Assembly (NCBI GenBank): GCA_905215965.1
Contig: CAJMSD010000004.1
Coordinates: forward strand, 124,001-188,000
From: an uncultured bacterium
Lineage (GTDB): Bacteria > Bacillota > Clostridia > Oscillospirales > Ruminococcaceae
DNA length: 64,000 nt
Reading direction: 5' to 3'
Shown: positions 16,643 through 24,458 of the stretch, piece by piece
Layout of the letters: each line of letters begins with the position of its first letter
Numbering within the stretch: the stretch's first letter is position 1
Translations under genes and position numbers: made by a program
The notes under the pieces: generated by a model
Databases searched by the model: none
What the model was told of the DNA's origin: nothing
What the model saw: the letters and a program-made list of their open reading frames with translations, nothing else

Positions 16643-17677
16643 TCACCTTGAACATTCTCCAAGTATATCGTTTACGATCTCTGCCGCTATTCCCGACGCG
16701 GATTTCTCGGAAACAAAGGGCATCAGCAGCTTTCTTCCCTGACTTTTTATATCCATGCATATCCGCGCATACAAAGCCGATTCATTATAAAGACGCTTAA
16801 TGTATTCCCCGAAAAATTCCTTGTCATGCTCCCTTGAAGCCAAAAGATTCCGATTGTAAAAACGCTCCATTGAAATTCTTCGGCTGTCTGTAAAGCGCTC
16901 CGGTAGCACGGGAGTCTCCGAAACAAAAAGCAGCTTTCCCTGCGGAATATAAAGATGAAGCGGAGCATTCTCCGAATCCGCCGCTCTCGAGATCACCGCA
17001 TCATAGCCGAGCTTATTCGCAGCGGACGCAGCCGACTCCGCAAAAATTGACGAAGCCGCTATGTATCGGTCAAAAAGCCTGATTATCCGTGTATCGTTAG
17101 GAATATCGGCAAAATGATAACCTCCGCAGGTTATTGCGGAAATCGAACGCCTGATAATCCGTCCCTTTCCTTCTCTTTTTTCAAGAACCGCCGCGATTCT
17201 GCGCCTTGCATACGCTGTGATCTTATCGGCATTCACAAGCTCTCTTCCGTTTTTTATGTACTCTTTGAGCAAGATATCGGCGATCCCCAGCATATCAAGC
17301 GACTTCTGCATATATGAGATGCTCTGGTTCATGGTATACCCTGCTATCGCTTCTACTGCCGAAGATTTTTCACCGAGAATGCGCGATATGTCGTACGTTC
17401 TTGATTTAAAGCTGTCCGCCGAATACTTATTATAGCTGCTCGCCGCAACAATCTTAAGCTTAGGTATATATATCGCGCAAGGCAGCTTTCTTTCGTACGG
17501 CGAGTAATAAAACTGACATTCCATTTCCGAAAATATCTCCGCAATATTAAGCAGAGTTTTCCCTTTTTCCGCAAGATCAGGACCTACGATATTATAAAGT
17601 CTTGCACCGTCAAATTCCCGATATTTTCCGCAATTATAATTCCTGTCGGTAAAAAAGCTAAGATTTTCCGTGGTCAT
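16643..17677 (-). CDS. unknown protein with a possible eroded P-loop (PRK06851-like)
   Basis: 344 residues, no signal peptide. I do not recognise it with confidence. The first 80 residues and the IPKLKIVAAS segment resemble the first half of a two-domain ATPase family (PRK06851-like), but the place where Walker A would sit reads GPDLAEKGKTLL instead of GxxGxGKST, and the second-half P-loop is also not visible. The tail ends at GECSR. A TTGGCA-17-TATATT promoter lies upstream. The start ATG has GGAGG only 2 nt away, which is unusually tight. It stands alone, convergent with the VanY-like gene. Confidence 0.55.
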   Translation of the reverse strand: MTTENLSFFTDRNYNCGKYREFDGARLYNIVGPDLAEKGKTLLNIAEIFSEMECQFYYSPYERKLPCAIYIPKLKIVAASSYNKYSADSFKSRTYDISRILGEKSSAVEAIAGYTMNQSISYMQKSLDMLGIADILLKEYIKNGRELVNADKITAYARRRIAAVLEKREGKGRIIRRSISAITCGGYHFADIPNDTRIIRLFDRYIAASSIFAESAASAANKLGYDAVISRAADSENAPLHLYIPQGKLLFVSETPVLPERFTDSRRISMERFYNRNLLASREHDKEFFGEYIKRLYNESALYARICMDIKSQGRKLLMPFVSEKSASGIAAEIVNDILGECSR

Positions 17678-17701
17678 TGCCTCCGTTCAATGTATAATGA
17701 T

Positions 17702-17730
17702 AATATATCTTATGCAGCGAGGCTTGCCAA
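17702..17730 (-). promoter_or_regulatory. promoter of the unknown gene at 16643-17677
   Basis: On the minus strand TTGGCA (17730-17725), 17 nt, TATATT (17707-17702). Confidence 0.5.
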
Positions 17731-17763
17731 GTTACTGGAAAATACCGTGCATTGCAAATATAC

Positions 17764-17793
17764 AAAAAGGACAGCATTTCTGCTGTCCTTTGT
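17764..17793 (-). terminator. intrinsic terminator after the second LRR-dockerin gene
   Basis: On the minus strand AAAGGACAGCA pairs with TGCTGTCCTTT around a short GAAA-type loop and runs into U residues. It lies 27 bp beyond the stop at 17820. Confidence 0.8.
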
Positions 17794-17819
17794 TTGTCAA
17801 TATCTCAGGTCATTAGTTT

Positions 17820-19091
17820 TTATTTCTTCATAAATTCCGCTAAGCTGTCCGTTCCGCCTGTAGCCGTGTAAGCATAATATGCAAGGATAGTTGAAGCATC
17901 AGAGGAATCGACTGCGTTGTCTCCGTTTACGTCTGCGGCAAGTCTTTGTGCTTCCGAAAGCGTTGAAGCTCCGCCGGTAGCAACGGTCGCATAATCGGCA
18001 AGAACCATTGAAGCGTCCGAAGCGTCTACTGCTCCGCTTCCGTCAATGTCTCCGCTTCCTGTTTTGGGCTTTTCCGGAGCAGCACCGAGAGATTCAAATT
18101 TGTATCCGTTTTCCTCGGCATAGGTCTGAGCCGCTGAGTTTGCATATCCGTATATTGTTCCGGTAAAACCAACAAACGTCGTATAATAAATACTTGTAAC
18201 ACTATCAGGAATGGTTATAGAAGTCAAGTTTGAGCAAAAGAGGAATGCATCCTCAAGAATACTTGTAACACTGTCGGGAATAGTATACTCTTTTTCACTC
18301 TTTCCTGCCGGATATGTATAAAGTTCGGTTTTATTCTTATTGAACAGAACTCCATTGTCGCTTGTAAAGTATGTATTATTTTCATCAACAAGAATTTCTG
18401 TCAATCCTAAACAGTAACTAAATGCACCTTCACCAATATTTGTAACACTGTCCGGAATAAATATTGAATTCAAAACTGAGCAACTATTGAACGTAAGATA
18501 GCCTATACTTATAACGCTGTCGGGAATAGTTAACGAGGTCAGACTTGAGCAGTTCTGGAACGCATAATCACCGATACTTATAACACTGTTAGGAATGTTT
18601 ACTGAAGTTAGACTCCAACAGTCACAGAACGTATTATTGCCAATACTTGTAACGCTGTCGGGAATGGTTACGGAGGTTAAACTTGTACAGAAGTAGAACG
18701 CAGAATTACCAATACTTGTAACACTGTCGGGAATGGTTACAGAGGTCAGTCCGTTGCACCAATAAAACGCAGAATTACCAATACTTGTAACGCTATCGGG
18801 AATAGTTATTGAAGTTAATCTTGTACACTCCTGAAACGCCTCATCACCAATACTTGTAACAGGCACTCCGTCTATTTCTGACGGTATAACGACCTCGTCG
18901 GCTGCTTCGTCACAATCTGAAATTTCTATATAGTCCCCGTAATTTTTATATTTAAGAACATCGTAAGTTCCCTCGGTGTACTCCTCAGCCGCACTTGCTG
19001 AAATGACGTAATCCTGCGGTTTTACAGCGGTCGGCGCAGCTCCGCCAAGTACAACGCTGATTGCAAGAAGCGCAGATAAAAACTTTTTCAT
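17820..19091 (-). CDS. secreted leucine-rich-repeat (BspA/LRR_5) protein with dockerin
   Basis: 423 residues. The ATG at 19091 is used because the upstream in-frame ATG overlaps the GGAGG site that serves 19091. It has a signal peptide (MKKFLSALLA start, cleavage near ASA-AE), then about eight copies of a 23-residue repeat containing TSIxIPDSVTSIG, interrupted by a short insert after the fifth, and a C-terminal type I dockerin with two Ca-binding motifs (DIDGSGAVDASDAS and DVNGDNAVDSSDAS). The dockerin should attach it to a cohesin scaffold outside the cell; LRR_5 modules commonly bind proteins. It is a tandem duplicate of the gene at 19163-20476 and has its own promoter. Confidence 0.92.
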   Translation of the reverse strand: MKKFLSALLAISVVLGGAAPTAVKPQDYVISASAAEEYTEGTYDVLKYKNYGDYIEISDCDEAADEVVIPSEIDGVPVTSIGDEAFQECTRLTSITIPDSVTSIGNSAFYWCNGLTSVTIPDSVTSIGNSAFYFCTSLTSVTIPDSVTSIGNNTFCDCWSLTSVNIPNSVISIGDYAFQNCSSLTSLTIPDSVISIGYLTFNSCSVLNSIFIPDSVTNIGEGAFSYCLGLTEILVDENNTYFTSDNGVLFNKNKTELYTYPAGKSEKEYTIPDSVTSILEDAFLFCSNLTSITIPDSVTSIYYTTFVGFTGTIYGYANSAAQTYAEENGYKFESLGAAPEKPKTGSGDIDGSGAVDASDASMVLADYATVATGGASTLSEAQRLAADVNGDNAVDSSDASTILAYYAYTATGGTDSLAEFMKK

Positions 19092-19123
19092 GGTAAAAAC
19101 CTCCAAAAATGATTTATATTTTC

Positions 19124-19152
19124 ATTATACATGACTTTGGCAGAATTTGCAA
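19124..19152 (-). promoter_or_regulatory. promoter of the second LRR-dockerin gene
   Basis: On the minus strand TTGCAA (19152-19147), 17 nt, TATAAT (19129-19124), in the 71-bp gap between the two paralogues. Confidence 0.75.
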
Positions 19153-19162
19153 GTCTGTTTAA

Positions 19163-20476
19163 TTATTTCATAAAATTATTGATGTCTTCCGTTCCGCCTG
19201 TTGCAGTGTAAGCATAGTAGGCGAGAATAGTTGAAGCGTCGGAGGAATCAACGACGCTGTCTGCATTTACATCGGCGGCTATTTTCTGGGATTCACTGAA
19301 TGTAGGAGCTTCTCCTGTTGCAATAAGCGCATACTCGCGGAGAACGAGAGAAGCGTCACTGGAATTTACTGCTCCGTCATCGTCAACGTCTCCAAGCAAA
19401 CCGATAGCGCCAAATTCAATTCCCTTTTCTTCAGCATAGGTCTGAGCATAAGAACCTTCGCAGCCGTAAATTGTTCCGTGGAAGCCCAAAAACGTGTTCT
19501 TGCCAATGCTTTCAACACTGTTGGGAATGAATATTGATTTCAAACCGGAGCACCCAATGAATGCCCAATCCTCGATACTTTTAACGCCGTTGGGAATTGT
19601 TATTGATGACAAGTTCGAGCAGCCATAGAATGCACCGTCAGCTATGCTTGTAACGCTGTCCGGAATACTGTACTTTGTTTCGGTTTTCATTTTCGGATAT
19701 GCGTAGATCTCAGTTTTATCTTTATTAAACAATACTCCGTTAATGCTTACATAGTATTGATTATTTTTATCAACAAGAATTTCAGTCAAATTTAAGCAGC
19801 CTTTAAACGCACTAATACCTATACTTATAACGCTATCGGGAATAGTTATCGAAATTAAACTTTGACAGTAGTAGAACGCATGATCGCCAATACTTGTAAC
19901 GCTGTCCGGAATTACTATAGGGTTCAAACTTTCGCAAGACTCAAATGCATACTCGCCGATACTTGTAACGCTGTTGGGAATGGTTACAGACGTTAAGCCT
20001 GAACAGTTACAGAACGCATAAGCGCTGATACTTGCAACGCTTGCGGGAATAACAACATCGCCCGAACAGGTGGTGCCATCAATTAAAATATTACTTACAA
20101 TTACAAGCGGATTTTCTTTTTGCTTCGCTTTAAACCATGGGGTAGCATTAAACGCAAATTTATCTATGCGTGTAATGCTGTCCGGAATCGTTATCGAAGT
20201 TAATTTTGAGCAGTGTTCAAATGCCCAACCACCAATACTTGTAACAGGCACTCCGCTTATTTCTGACGGTATTTCAACAGACGTTGCCAATCTGTAACAA
20301 TCTGAAATTTCTATATGGTCGCCGTAATTTTTATATTTAAGAACATCGTAAGTTCCCTCGGTGTACTCCTCAGCCGCGCTTGCTGAAATGACGTAATTCT
20401 GCGGATTTACAGCGGTCGGCGCAGCTCCGCCGAAAACAATACCCACGGCAAGGAGCGCAGATAAAAACTTTTTCAT
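19163..20476 (-). CDS. secreted leucine-rich-repeat (BspA/LRR_5) protein with dockerin, paralogue
   Basis: 437 residues, closely similar to the neighbouring gene in signal peptide, in the first EEYTEGTYDVLKYKNYGD segment and in the dockerin, but with a diverged repeat region. Repeats of the SITIPDSVTSIG type are broken by an insert near residues 105-125 (NPLVIVSNILIDG) and another near 240-270. The dockerin has DVDDDGAVNSSDAS and DVNADSVVDSSDAS; in the second, Ala replaces the usual Gly. It starts 27 nt after ispE with GGGAGG, so it may be read from the ispE operon or from a promoter inside ispE. The predicted role is a cellulosome-attached adhesion or binding protein. Confidence 0.92.
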   Translation of the reverse strand: MKKFLSALLAVGIVFGGAAPTAVNPQNYVISASAAEEYTEGTYDVLKYKNYGDHIEISDCYRLATSVEIPSEISGVPVTSIGGWAFEHCSKLTSITIPDSITRIDKFAFNATPWFKAKQKENPLVIVSNILIDGTTCSGDVVIPASVASISAYAFCNCSGLTSVTIPNSVTSIGEYAFESCESLNPIVIPDSVTSIGDHAFYYCQSLISITIPDSVISIGISAFKGCLNLTEILVDKNNQYYVSINGVLFNKDKTEIYAYPKMKTETKYSIPDSVTSIADGAFYGCSNLSSITIPNGVKSIEDWAFIGCSGLKSIFIPNSVESIGKNTFLGFHGTIYGCEGSYAQTYAEEKGIEFGAIGLLGDVDDDGAVNSSDASLVLREYALIATGEAPTFSESQKIAADVNADSVVDSSDASTILAYYAYTATGGTEDINNFMK

Positions 20477-20503
20477 GTATATCCTCCCGAATAAATAATT
20501 TTA

Positions 20504-21376
20504 TCAGTCATATTTAAATGATTCGCTTACCGTTTTGCAGGTCTGAGCAAAAAATCCATGTTCTGCAAGTATGCTTTCACATTTTTCGGCTTGATCGCGG
20601 CTGTCAAACAGACCGAAAACCGCTGAGCCGCTGCCTGTCATAACAGCATTCAGCGCGCCGCATTGCAGCATTTTTTCCTTTATCGTCTCAACCTCGCTCA
20701 AATTAACAGCAGACTCAAAAATATTCCCGAAATAGAGATGAGCGTCAATTCCGCCTGAATTTATGCATTCAACAAGCTCCTTGACCTGCAAACGGACAGG
20801 AGCTTCGAGCGAATCTGCGCTTTGATATGCAGCCGCCGTGGAAACTCCCTCTCTTCCCTTTCCGATAACTAAAATTTTTCCGGAGTAATCGGAGATCGGA
20901 ACGATTTTCTCCCCGATCCCCGAAACATACGCCGTACCTCCGACAAGAAAAAACGGGACGTCCGCGCCGAGCTTTTGACCAATTTCCGAAAGCTTTTCCG
21001 CGGACAGATCGGCTCCCGTCAATTTATTCAGCATATACAGGACCGCCGCCGCATCGGAGCTTCCTCCGCCCATTCCTGCTTGAGACGGTATCCCCTTTTT
21101 AATATGTACCGAGCAGCCGCCCTTCGTACCTATCTCCTCAAAAAACAGCTTTGCAGCCTTATAAGCAATATTACGTTCGTCGCACGGTATATCGTCGGAC
21201 TGCAAGAGAACATCGGGAACGCTGCATGACACTGTTATCCTGTCGGCAGGCTCAACGGTAATTTCGTCGTAAATCCCCACCGTCTGGAATACGCTTTCTA
21301 TCAGATGATATCCGTTCGGCAGTCTGCCTGTGATATCAAGTGCAAGATTTATTTTTGCGGCATTTTTAAGCTTCAT
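20504..21376 (-). CDS. ispE: 4-diphosphocytidyl-2-C-methyl-D-erythritol kinase
   Basis: 290 residues of the GHMP kinase superfamily. KNAAKINLALDITGRLPNGYH is the IspE N-terminus, IPSQAGMGGGSSDAAAVL is the ATP-binding loop and MTGSGSAVFGLF is the C-terminal GHMP motif. It phosphorylates CDP-methylerythritol in the non-mevalonate isoprenoid pathway. Its ATG overlaps the stop of the aminotransferase gene by 4 nt, indicating coupling. Confidence 0.95.
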   Translation of the reverse strand: MKLKNAAKINLALDITGRLPNGYHLIESVFQTVGIYDEITVEPADRITVSCSVPDVLLQSDDIPCDERNIAYKAAKLFFEEIGTKGGCSVHIKKGIPSQAGMGGGSSDAAAVLYMLNKLTGADLSAEKLSEIGQKLGADVPFFLVGGTAYVSGIGEKIVPISDYSGKILVIGKGREGVSTAAAYQSADSLEAPVRLQVKELVECINSGGIDAHLYFGNIFESAVNLSEVETIKEKMLQCGALNAVMTGSGSAVFGLFDSRDQAEKCESILAEHGFFAQTCKTVSESFKYD

Positions 21377-22560
21377 TTTTTCTCACCTTTCAGCTTTTCA
21401 ATAAAGCTTTCTATACGCTTCATCGCTTCCATAAGATGCTTCAGCGAGTATGCGTAAGAAACGCGGACAAACCCTTCTCCGCTCTCTCCGAAGGCGCTTC
21501 CCGGCACGACCGCAACTCTCTCCTCGTAAAGAAGTCTGTCGCAGAATTGGTCGCTTGTAAGTCCCGTGCTTTTTATGCACGGGAATACATAGAACGCTCC
21601 CTGCGGATCAAAGCAGTCCAGTCCGATACGGTTAAATTCTCCCACAAGATAACGGCGGCGGATATTGTACTCGTTCACCATTTTCTTTACTTCGGATTCG
21701 CATGAGGAAAGCGCCTCTACAGCGGCATTCTGGCTGACATACGGGCTGCACATTATACCGTACTGGTGGATCTTTGCGATCTGGGAGATAATTGGCTCGG
21801 GAGCAGTAACATATCCCAGTCTCCAACCTGTCATTGCAAAAGCCTTTGAAAAACCGTTTACAAAAATAGTACGTTCTCTCATGCCCTCAAGCTCGATTAT
21901 CGAACAGTGTCTTACTCCGTAAGTAAGCTCGGAATATATCTCGTCCGAAAGAACCATGATATTTGTATCGCGAAGAAGCTCCGCTATCGGTTCAAGATCC
22001 TCACGGGTCATAATAGCTCCCGTAGGATTATTCGGGAACGGCAGGATAAGAAGCTTTGTACGTTCGGTGATCTTTCCTTTCAGATCATCAACGGTCAGCT
22101 TAAAATTATTTTCGATTTTTGTCGAAACCGGAACAACAACTCCGCCCGCAAGCTCGACAAGCGGAGCATAGCATACGAAACACGGCTCGACAACAAGAAC
22201 CTCGTCTCCGGGATCAATAATTCCTCTGATCGAAATATCAATAGCCTCTGAACCGCCTACGGTAACAATAATTTCGTTCTCAGAGCAATATTCAACATCA
22301 TGTTTTTCCTTGATATACCGGCATATTTCGGTTCTCAAGCGGTCGATGCCCTTATTCGGACCGTAAATTATATGCTTTCTTTCAAGAGTCTGAATAGCCG
22401 CTTTTCTTATCACCCACGGCGTATTGAAATCAGGCTCGCCAACTCCAAGGCTTATAACGTCCTCCATTTTTCCGGCAATATCAAAAAACTTACGTATTCC
22501 CGATGGTTTTATATTCTTTATCTTATTTGAAAGAACTTTATCATAATCTATCACGGGCAA
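21373..22560 (-). CDS. class I/II PLP-dependent aminotransferase
   Basis: 395 residues. SLGVGEPDFNTP, PFPNNPTGAI, DEIYSELTY and the PLP-lysine site GFSKAFAMTGWRLGY place it in fold type I, close to the aspartate/aromatic aminotransferases encoded next to Lrp regulators. The substrate cannot be fixed from sequence. The start is non-ATG: TTG at 22560 (6 nt after AGGGG) or GTG at 22554, both overlapping the end of lrp. It is coupled on both sides (lrp upstream, ispE downstream), so one operon runs from the PHP gene to at least ispE. Confidence 0.9.
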   Translation of the reverse strand: MPVIDYDKVLSNKIKNIKPSGIRKFFDIAGKMEDVISLGVGEPDFNTPWVIRKAAIQTLERKHIIYGPNKGIDRLRTEICRYIKEKHDVEYCSENEIIVTVGGSEAIDISIRGIIDPGDEVLVVEPCFVCYAPLVELAGGVVVPVSTKIENNFKLTVDDLKGKITERTKLLILPFPNNPTGAIMTREDLEPIAELLRDTNIMVLSDEIYSELTYGVRHCSIIELEGMRERTIFVNGFSKAFAMTGWRLGYVTAPEPIISQIAKIHQYGIMCSPYVSQNAAVEALSSCESEVKKMVNEYNIRRRYLVGEFNRIGLDCFDPQGAFYVFPCIKSTGLTSDQFCDRLLYEERVAVVPGSAFGESGEGFVRVSYAYSLKHLMEAMKRIESFIEKLKGEKK

Positions 22561-23030
22561 ACTAATCCCCTTTCGTCAATATCCTCACTGTCGATGAAGA
22601 TACCTTTTTCCTTATATTTTTTAAGAATAAAATGAGTTGCCGTTGACAAAACTCCGTCTATGGTCGAAAGTCTCTCCGAAACAAAAAGCGCAACATCTTT
22701 AAGATTTCCGCCTTTTACCTCAATGGCAAGATCGTAAGCTCCGGACATCAGCGAAATTGACTCAACCTCGTCGTACATCATAATAGTTTTGGCGATATCG
22801 TCAAAGCCGCAGTCGCGCTGCGGAGTAACTCTCAGCTCGATAGTAGCGTAAACGGTGGATTTATCATAAAGCTCATCGTCTACAATAACGCTGTATCCCT
22901 TAATAACGCCGCTGTCCTCAAGCTTTTGTATCTCGGCAGCCACCTCCGCCTCTGTGATCCCAAGCATTTCCGCGAGTTCTCTGTTGGAAATACGGGCATT
23001 CTGCTGTAAAATTCTGATAATGTCGTTCAT
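22551..23030 (-). CDS. Lrp/AsnC-family transcriptional regulator
   Basis: 159 residues: an N-terminal helix-turn-helix (ILQQNARISNRELAEMLGIT) and a RAM effector domain with GAYDLAIEVKGG. Lrp-type regulators bind amino acids and form multimers that wrap DNA. Its stop overlaps the aminotransferase start by 10 nt, suggesting it controls this operon; the direct repeats near the operon promoter (23940-23962) are a candidate site. Which amino acid it senses is unknown. Confidence 0.93.
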   Translation of the reverse strand: MNDIIRILQQNARISNRELAEMLGITEAEVAAEIQKLEDSGVIKGYSVIVDDELYDKSTVYATIELRVTPQRDCGFDDIAKTIMMYDEVESISLMSGAYDLAIEVKGGNLKDVALFVSERLSTIDGVLSTATHFILKKYKEKGIFIDSEDIDERGLVCP

Positions 23031-23072
23031 AATTCAAATCCTTTCCGTTTCTCCCGATAATCGGGGAGTTAC

Positions 23073-23915
23073 TTAAATTTCCATAAAAACAGGCTTTCGC
23101 TGTTTAAAATAGCAAAGATGTTTAAATCCGGCTTCAAGAGCAAGCCTTGCGCCGTCGGCAATTCCGCTTCCAAGATCGTCGGCATTATGCGCGTCCGAGC
23201 CGACCGAGATGATCTCTCCGCCCAGATCCTTAAAAAGCTTGATATACTTCAGCCCCGGAAACGTTTCGCCTACTCCCTGACGCAAGCCGGAGGTATTTAT
23301 TTCAATTCCCTTTCCGTTAGCGGCAAGCGCGCGGAAGCTTTCGGCGATAACTTCATCGAAGCGGCTGAGGTCGGGAGAAATACCGCTGCGCTTTTTCATG
23401 TATCTTATACAGTAAGTAAGATGTCCCAGCACATCGAATTTTCCCCATCGGCAAAGCTCGTAGACCTCATTGAAATATTTTTCAAGCAGATCGTATATCT
23501 CATTCATAGACATTTTTTCATAGTCTATATAGTAAAAATCCTTTTCACCCTTTATCTGATGAACCGAGGCAATAACAAAATCAAGCCTTTTATCGGATAC
23601 TATGCGCTCCGCGATATCAAGCTCGTGCATTGCCTGTCCCATTTCCGTACCGCATATCAGATTTATTTCGCTGTGATTTTCCTTCATTGCGGTTATTGCG
23701 GAAACGGAATTCTCGAAATCTTCGGCATATCCAAAGTAATCGAGATTCGATCTGTCGGCGTAATGCTCCTCATTATACCACGCATTGCACTCGCAGTGAT
23801 CCGTAACGGCATAAGCGGCAAGTCCAAGCTCCGCCGCGCGCCGAAGCATATCGTTCACATCGGCATTGGAATCCATTGAAAACCGAGTATGCGTATGACA
23901 GTCTATCAAATTCAT
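23073..23915 (-). CDS. PHP-domain phosphoesterase, HisJ histidinol-phosphatase family
   Basis: 280 residues. The PHP metal-binding residues are visible: DCHTHTRFSMDS at the start, VTDHCE, CGTEMGQ, IASVHQIKG, DVLGHLTY and VGSDAHN near the end. The family hydrolyses histidinol phosphate, but no other his gene is in the window and related proteins act on other phosphoesters, so the specificity is open. GGAAGGAG lies before the ATG. It is the first gene of the operon with lrp, the aminotransferase and ispE. Confidence 0.88.
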   Translation of the reverse strand: MNLIDCHTHTRFSMDSNADVNDMLRRAAELGLAAYAVTDHCECNAWYNEEHYADRSNLDYFGYAEDFENSVSAITAMKENHSEINLICGTEMGQAMHELDIAERIVSDKRLDFVIASVHQIKGEKDFYYIDYEKMSMNEIYDLLEKYFNEVYELCRWGKFDVLGHLTYCIRYMKKRSGISPDLSRFDEVIAESFRALAANGKGIEINTSGLRQGVGETFPGLKYIKLFKDLGGEIISVGSDAHNADDLGSGIADGARLALEAGFKHLCYFKQRKPVFMEI

Positions 23916-23939
23916 AAAGCCGTCTCCTTCCGGGAAAAA

Positions 23940-23999
23940 ATTTCAATACAAATTTCAATACATATATGTAATTATATCATAATGTACAGGATTTTTCTA
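23940..23999 (-). promoter_or_regulatory. promoter and operator-like direct repeats of the PHP-lrp operon
   Basis: On the minus strand a weak TAGAAA (23999-23994), 17 nt, then TATAAT (23976-23971). Just downstream are two exact copies of ATTTCAATACA in plus-strand reading (23940-23950 and 23952-23962) with a CATATATG palindrome at 23961-23968. Their position at about +1 to +25 suits a repressor site. Confidence 0.5.
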
Positions 24000-24106
24000 T
24001 AGTTTTTTTAAATTTCGATGCTTAAAAAATAAAATTTTTTTAATCTATGGTTTACCTCCTCATTTCGCGCCGCAAAACGTGCTCTGTATAATTTTTCACG
24101 CGGATA

Positions 24107-24135
24107 TTGCAATTTTACAGTTTGTATGGTATAAT
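24107..24135 (+). promoter_or_regulatory. promoter of the ACT-PFL operon
   Basis: TTGCAA (24107-24112), 17 nt, TATAAT (24130-24135) preceded by TGG (extended -10). Confidence 0.75.
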
Positions 24136-24168
24136 AGTACTACAACATTTATCACGGAGGTTTTTCAT

Positions 24169-24438
24169 ATGAAAGCAGTAGTAACCGTAATCGGTAAGGA
24201 TAACGTAGGCATTCTTCACAAGGTCAGCGGAATCTGTACCGAATTCAATGCAAATGTTATAGAAGTGACCCAAAGCGTTCTTCAGGATATGTTCGCTATG
24301 ATCATGCTTGTGGATATCTCAGAAATTTCCCGCGATTTTTCCGAAATGGTCGACAGAATGAACAATCTCGGCACTGAGCTTGGACTTTCCATACATACAA
24401 TGCACGAGGATATTTTTAATTCAATGCACAGTATCTGA
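24169..24438 (+). CDS. ACT domain protein (UPF0237)
   Basis: 89 residues forming one ACT domain: MKAVVTVIGKDNVGILHKV starts with the ligand-binding loop, and VIEVTQSVLQDMFAMIMLVD follows. The start at 24169 is set by GGAGG 9 nt upstream; the 30 codons open ahead of it include the promoter. ACT domains bind amino acids. The gene is almost always paired with the PFL/UPF0210 gene, which follows here after 20 nt, so it is probably its regulatory or accessory subunit. Confidence 0.93.
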   Translation: MKAVVTVIGKDNVGILHKVSGICTEFNANVIEVTQSVLQDMFAMIMLVDISEISRDFSEMVDRMNNLGTELGLSIHTMHEDIFNSMHSI

Positions 24439-24458
24439 CGGAAAGGACTGCTTTAACT

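Noticed and set aside
18180..18880. Regular repeats of about 69 bp that look like a CRISPR or satellite array
   Set aside because: They are in frame with the 23-residue LRR_5 units of the dockerin protein and diverge at third positions, so they are coding repeats.
23050..23067. Terminator between lrp and the PHP gene
   Set aside because: CTCCCGA and TCGGGGAG can pair, but there is no U-tract and the genes appear to be one operon.
23118..23879. Open frame of 253 codons on the plus strand
   Set aside because: It is a shadow of the PHP gene on the opposite strand.
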